A stretch of 64,000 nucleotides of DNA from Bradyrhizobiaceae bacterium PARB1 (GTDB lineage Bacteria > Pseudomonadota > Alphaproteobacteria > Rhizobiales > Xanthobacteraceae), in NCBI GenBank assembly GCA_002256345.1, contig NKIY01000003.1, forward strand, positions 833,642-897,641. Reading direction: 5' to 3'. The translations under genes and the position numbers were made by a program. The notes below the pieces were generated by a model. That model ran no database searches and had not been told where the DNA came from. It saw only the letters and a program-made list of their open reading frames with translations. Below, piece by piece: positions 61,055 through 64,000 of the stretch (positions within the stretch are counted from its first letter, which is position 1; every line of letters starts with the position of its first letter).

Positions 61055-61951
61055 ATGACCGACGCGCCCATCATCAGTGCTCTCGAAAAGGCCCACATCC
61101 TCTCCGAAGCGCTGCCGCACATGCAGCAATATGACGAGGAAACCATCGTCATCAAATATGGCGGTCACGCCATGGGCGCCGAGGATACCGCCCGCGCCTT
61201 CGCCCGCGACATCGTGCTGCTCGAGCAGACCGCCATCAATCCGGTGGTCGTGCATGGCGGCGGCCCGCAGATCGCGCAAATGTTGCAGCGTCTCGGCATC
61301 AAGTCCGAATTCGCCGCGGGCCTGCGCATCACCGATGCCGCCACCATCGAGATCGTCGAGATGGTGCTGGCCGGCTCCATCAACAAATCGATCGTCAGCT
61401 ATATCAACGAAGCCGGTGGCAAGGCCGTGGGCCTGTGCGGCAAGGACGGCAACATGGTCACCGCCTCCAAGGCGACGCGCACCATGGTCGATCCGGATTC
61501 GAACATCGAGAAGGTGGTCGATCTCGGCTTTGTTGGCGAGCCCGAAAAGGTCGATCTGACGCTGCTCAATCAACTGATCGGCTACGAGCTGATCCCGGTG
61601 CTGGCGCCGCTCGCCGCAAGCAAGGACGGCAAGACCTATAACGTCAATGCCGACACCTTTGCCGGCGCTGTCGCCGGCGCGCTGAAGGCCAAGCGCCTGC
61701 TGCTGCTCACCGACGTGCCGGGCGTGCTCGACAAGTCGAAGAAGCTGATCCCGGAACTGTCGATCAAGGACGCCCGCAAGCTGATCGCCGACGGCACCAT
61801 TTCCGGCGGCATGATCCCGAAGGTCGAGACCTGCATTTACTCTCTTGAACAGGGCGTCGAAGGCGTCGTCATCATCGACGGCAAGACGCCGCATGCGGTG
61901 CTGCTCGAACTCTTCACCAATCAGGGCACGGGCACGCTGATCCACAAGTGA
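61055..61951 (+). CDS. argB: Acetylglutamate kinase
   Basis: 298 residues; phosphorylates N-acetylglutamate, second step of arginine biosynthesis. The amino-acid kinase fold is shown by [10 protein letters not shown] near 30-40, VVHGGGPQI (substrate/ATP loop), [41 protein letters not shown] and [10 protein letters not shown]. Length and motifs suit a hexameric, arginine-inhibited enzyme. The stop overlaps the next gene's ATG by 1 nt. Confidence 0.96.
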   Translation: MTDAPIISALEKAHILSEALPHMQQYDEETIVIKYGGHAMGAEDTARAFARDIVLLEQTAINPVVVHGGGPQIAQMLQRLGIKSEFAAGLRITDAATIEIVEMVLAGSINKSIVSYINEAGGKAVGLCGKDGNMVTASKATRTMVDPDSNIEKVVDLGFVGEPEKVDLTLLNQLIGYELIPVLAPLAASKDGKTYNVNADTFAGAVAGALKAKRLLLLTDVPGVLDKSKKLIPELSIKDARKLIADGTISGGMIPKVETCIYSLEQGVEGVVIIDGKTPHAVLLELFTNQGTGTLIHK

Positions 61952-62997
61952 TGAACGCCACACACCACACATCGCGATGGCCGGGCCTGCCCCGGCCATT
62001 CGCGTTTGGTGCATCCCGCCTGCTCGGTGCAGCATTCCTGCTCTTCGCCTTCACCACCTCCGCCTCAGCCGACCTCAAGCTCTGCAATCGCATGAGCTAT
62101 GTCATCGATGTCGCCATCGGCATCGACGACAAGACCGCCACCGCGACCCGCGGCTGGTTTCGCATCGACCCGGCGCAGTGCAAGGTCGTCGCCCAGGGCA
62201 CCATCGTTGCCGATCGCCTGCTGCTGCATGCCCGCGTGCTGCCGCTCTACGGCGCCGCGCCCGCACAGACCGGCAGCGACAATCTCTGCATCGCCCCTGA
62301 CAATTTCGTCATCGCGGCAGCGCGCCAGTGCCGCCCGGGCCAGACGATGGCGCCCTTCACCACCATCCAGCCGTCGCAGACCGAGGACGGCAACATGGTC
62401 GCCTATCTCGCCGAGGACAGCGAATATGACGACGAGCAGGCCAAGCTCGCCGCGATCCAGCGCCTGCTCTCGATCGCCGGCTATGACACCACGCCCATCG
62501 ACGGCGTCGATGGCCCGAAGACCCGGAACGGCCTCGCTGCCTTCCTGAAAAGCCGTGGCCTCACTGACGATATCGTCAATGCGCCGAATTTCTTCGAGGC
62601 AATGGTGACAGGTGTGCAGGCGCCGTCCTCGAACGGCCTCACCTGGTGCAACGACACCTCTTATAAGGTGATGGCTTCGGTGGCGACCGACGATGGCAAG
62701 AGCGTGATCGCACGCGGCTGGTATCGCATCGAGCCCGGCAAGTGCCTGCGTCCCGACGTGACCGGGCAGCCGAGACAAATTTTCTCCTTTGCCGAAGCCG
62801 TGGACGACACCGGCCGCGCCATTCGCATTGCCGACAGGCCGCTGAACTGGGGCGGCACGCGCACGCTCTGCACGCGCGAAAGCAAATTCGAGATCCGCGA
62901 ACACACCGACTGCGCCGCCCGCGGCCTCACCGCCTCCGGCTATGCCCCCGTGGACATGACCGGCGGCGGCAAGACGCTGCGTTTCGCGATGCCGTAA
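61951..62997 (+). CDS. DUF1036-family exported protein with two repeats and a central peptidoglycan-binding-like segment
   Basis: 348 residues. Signal peptide about 1-40 (hydrophobic core LLGAAFLLFAFTTSASA). Two homologous DUF1036 repeats: about 42-130 (CNRMSYVIDVAIGIDD...RGWFRIDPAQCKVV) and about 230-345 (CNDTSYKVMASVATDDG...RGWYRIEPGKCLRP), each with conserved Cys. Between them (about 165-205) is a PGRP-like segment, IQRLLSIAGYDTTPIDGVDGPKTRNGLAAFLKSRG, resembling a peptidoglycan-binding domain. Periplasmic; function unknown. ATG 61951 overlaps the argB stop. Confidence 0.85.
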   Translation: MNATHHTSRWPGLPRPFAFGASRLLGAAFLLFAFTTSASADLKLCNRMSYVIDVAIGIDDKTATATRGWFRIDPAQCKVVAQGTIVADRLLLHARVLPLYGAAPAQTGSDNLCIAPDNFVIAAARQCRPGQTMAPFTTIQPSQTEDGNMVAYLAEDSEYDDEQAKLAAIQRLLSIAGYDTTPIDGVDGPKTRNGLAAFLKSRGLTDDIVNAPNFFEAMVTGVQAPSSNGLTWCNDTSYKVMASVATDDGKSVIARGWYRIEPGKCLRPDVTGQPRQIFSFAEAVDDTGRAIRIADRPLNWGGTRTLCTRESKFEIREHTDCAARGLTASGYAPVDMTGGGKTLRFAMP

Positions 62998-63007
62998 AGT
63001 TTTCTTA

Positions 63008-63133
63008 TGTCCCGGACGCGATGCGGCGCGAAGTGCCACTTCGCAGAGCCGGGACCGCACCAAACGCCGGAGTTCGCGACGGTCCCGGCTCTGCGCGGCA
63101 GCGTGAAGAACGCTGCAGCGCGTCCGGGACACA
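63008..63133. repeat. Dispersed palindromic element, family A, full copy 3
   Basis: 126 nt with TGTCCCGGACGCG / CGCGTCCGGGACA arms and internal CCGGGACCG and CGGTCCCGG blocks, as in copy 2. Between the DUF1036 gene and the HAD gene. Confidence 0.85.
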
Positions 63134-63167
63134 GTTTCAATTCGATGCTTCTGAACGAGAATAACGA

Positions 63168-63866
63168 ATGACCAAATCCCCCCGCGACTTCGATCACGTC
63201 GGAACCTGGGTGTTCGACCTCGACAACACGCTGTATCCGCATCACGTCAATCTGTGGCAGCAGGTCGATGTCCGCATCCGCGATTTCGTGGCGAACTTCC
63301 TCGGCGTCTCGCCGGACGAAGCCTTCCGCATCCAGAAGGACTATTACAAGCGCTACGGCACCACGATGCGCGGCATGATGACCGAGCACAAGATCAGCGC
63401 CGATGACTTCCTCGCCTATGTGCACGAGATCGACCACTCGCCGCTGGAGCCCAATCCGGCCATGGGCGCGGCGATCGCAAAACTCCCTGGCCGCAAGTTG
63501 ATCCTGACCAACGGCTCCGTCGCCCATGCCGGAGCCGTGCTCGAACGTCTCGGCTTCGCTGATCAGTTCGAAGCGATCTTCGACATCATCGCCGCAGAGC
63601 TGGAGCCGAAGCCGGCCCAGCGCACCTATGACAAATTTTTGCGCGATCACGGCGTCGATCCGACCAGGGCCGCCATGTTCGAGGACCTGTCGCGGAATCT
63701 CGTGGTGCCACACAGCCTCGGAATGACCACGGTGCTGGTGGTGCCGGATGACGCCAGGGAAGTGGTACGCGAAGACTGGGAACTGGAAGGCCGCGAGGAC
63801 GTGCATGTAGACCACGTCACGGATGATCTGACGGGCTTTCTGGTGAAGATGAACGGAGAGCGGTAG
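63168..63866 (+). CDS. HAD-superfamily pyrimidine 5'-nucleotidase-like protein
   Basis: 232 residues. HAD motif I FDLDNTLYPHH (first Asp is the nucleophile) near residue 17, motif II TNGS, motif III Lys in AELEPKPAQRTYDKFL, motif IV MFEDLSRN. The FDLDNTLYP start and the small helical cap (about 25-95) match the pyrimidine 5'-nucleotidase subfamily (yeast SDT1-like). Cytoplasmic phosphatase removing phosphate from pyrimidine nucleotides or similar. Confidence 0.9.
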   Translation: MTKSPRDFDHVGTWVFDLDNTLYPHHVNLWQQVDVRIRDFVANFLGVSPDEAFRIQKDYYKRYGTTMRGMMTEHKISADDFLAYVHEIDHSPLEPNPAMGAAIAKLPGRKLILTNGSVAHAGAVLERLGFADQFEAIFDIIAAELEPKPAQRTYDKFLRDHGVDPTRAAMFEDLSRNLVVPHSLGMTTVLVVPDDAREVVREDWELEGREDVHVDHVTDDLTGFLVKMNGER

Positions 63867-63878
63867 CGCTCCTTCTTA

Positions 63879-63955
63879 CCTTCTCCCCTTGTGGGAGAAG
63901 GTGGCTTCGCGAAGCGAAGACGGATGAGGGGTACGGCTGGGCCCGGAGCGCGTGG
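63879..63955. repeat. Family B repeat, left half only
   Basis: CCTTCTCCCCTTGTGGGAGAAGG followed by CGAAGCGAAGACGGATGAGGGGTACGGC matches the first half of 60827-60966; the second half is replaced by the C-rich window end. Confidence 0.75.
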
Positions 63956-64000
63956 TGCCCCGCCCCCCGCCCCCCGACCCCCGGCCCCCCCCACCCCCCA
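63956..64000. other. C-rich low-complexity window end, probable artefact
   Basis: The last 45 nt are almost only C with a few G/A (CCCCGCCCCCCG, GACCCCCGG), where the related repeat copy at 60903 onward has ordinary sequence. This looks like sequencing or assembly noise at a contig edge. Confidence 0.7.

Noticed and set aside
63647..63994. Minus-strand frame at the right edge
   Set aside because: Covers the C-rich artefact and the antisense of the HAD gene.

Overview
The window looks like chromosome of a GC-rich alphaproteobacterium of the Bradyrhizobium/Rhodopseudomonas/Tardiphaga/Afipia group (Nitrobacteraceae). This is inferred from family-level recognition of the proteins (HWE-type histidine kinase, DUF1036 protein behind argB, ScfR/RamB-like regulator beside a long isocitrate lyase), from the gene order rpmH-rnpA-yidC-engB-DUF423-argB-DUF1036, and from dispersed palindromic repeats of the kind found between genes in this group. 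No database search was run. The right edge (about 63956-64000) is an abnormal C-rich stretch that looks like a contig-end artefact.

Layout. 1-13.5 kb: truncated gltB, an exported Pro/Ala-rich protein, an HWE sensor kinase divergent from a class A penicillin-binding protein, a YgjP-like metalloprotease, an intracellular PHB depolymerase, an ABC-2 exporter pair, a RegB-like redox sensor kinase and a YjaB-like acetyltransferase. 13.5-20.7 kb: an unusual Glyoxalase_8/Lon-N/Clp-N three-domain protein, an MFS transporter, a DUF938 methyltransferase, a persulfide dioxygenase-rhodanese fusion, an exported class II aldolase-like protein, a NiCoT nickel/cobalt permease and two small charged proteins. 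20.7-30.3 kb: a DHDPS-family lyase with a complete TRAP transporter, divergent from its likely GntR regulator; an M20 amidohydrolase; an ScfR/RamB-like regulator divergent from isocitrate lyase.

30.3-47.2 kb is the most interesting stretch. A 2213-residue RTX protein joins an endonuclease/exonuclease/phosphatase domain to a 5'-nucleotidase-like module. Beyond it, across a 1 kb gap holding three copies of a diverged noncoding repeat, lie a dedicated type I secretion ATPase and adaptor. A two-component system follows, and then a tight operon (PmtA-like methyltransferase, DedA, PlcP-like phosphoesterase, Agt-like glycosyltransferase) matching genes known in other bacteria for membrane-lipid remodelling under phosphate shortage. 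Together these suggest a phosphorus-scavenging locus: extracellular DNA and nucleotides as phosphate source outside, phospholipid replacement inside. That link is inference; no convincing Pho box was seen by eye.

47.6-55.2 kb: SDR/MerR divergent pair; a partial aromatic-catabolic operon (LigI-like hydrolase, RidA, HpaH hydratase, FAH-family hydrolase, flavin reductase, TctC binding protein) with a divergent IclR regulator whose start codon lies inside a perfect dyad; tRNA-Arg(ACG). 55.3-64 kb: a sensor kinase, then the housekeeping run rpmH, rnpA, yidC, engB, DUF423, argB, DUF1036 and a pyrimidine 5'-nucleotidase-like HAD protein.
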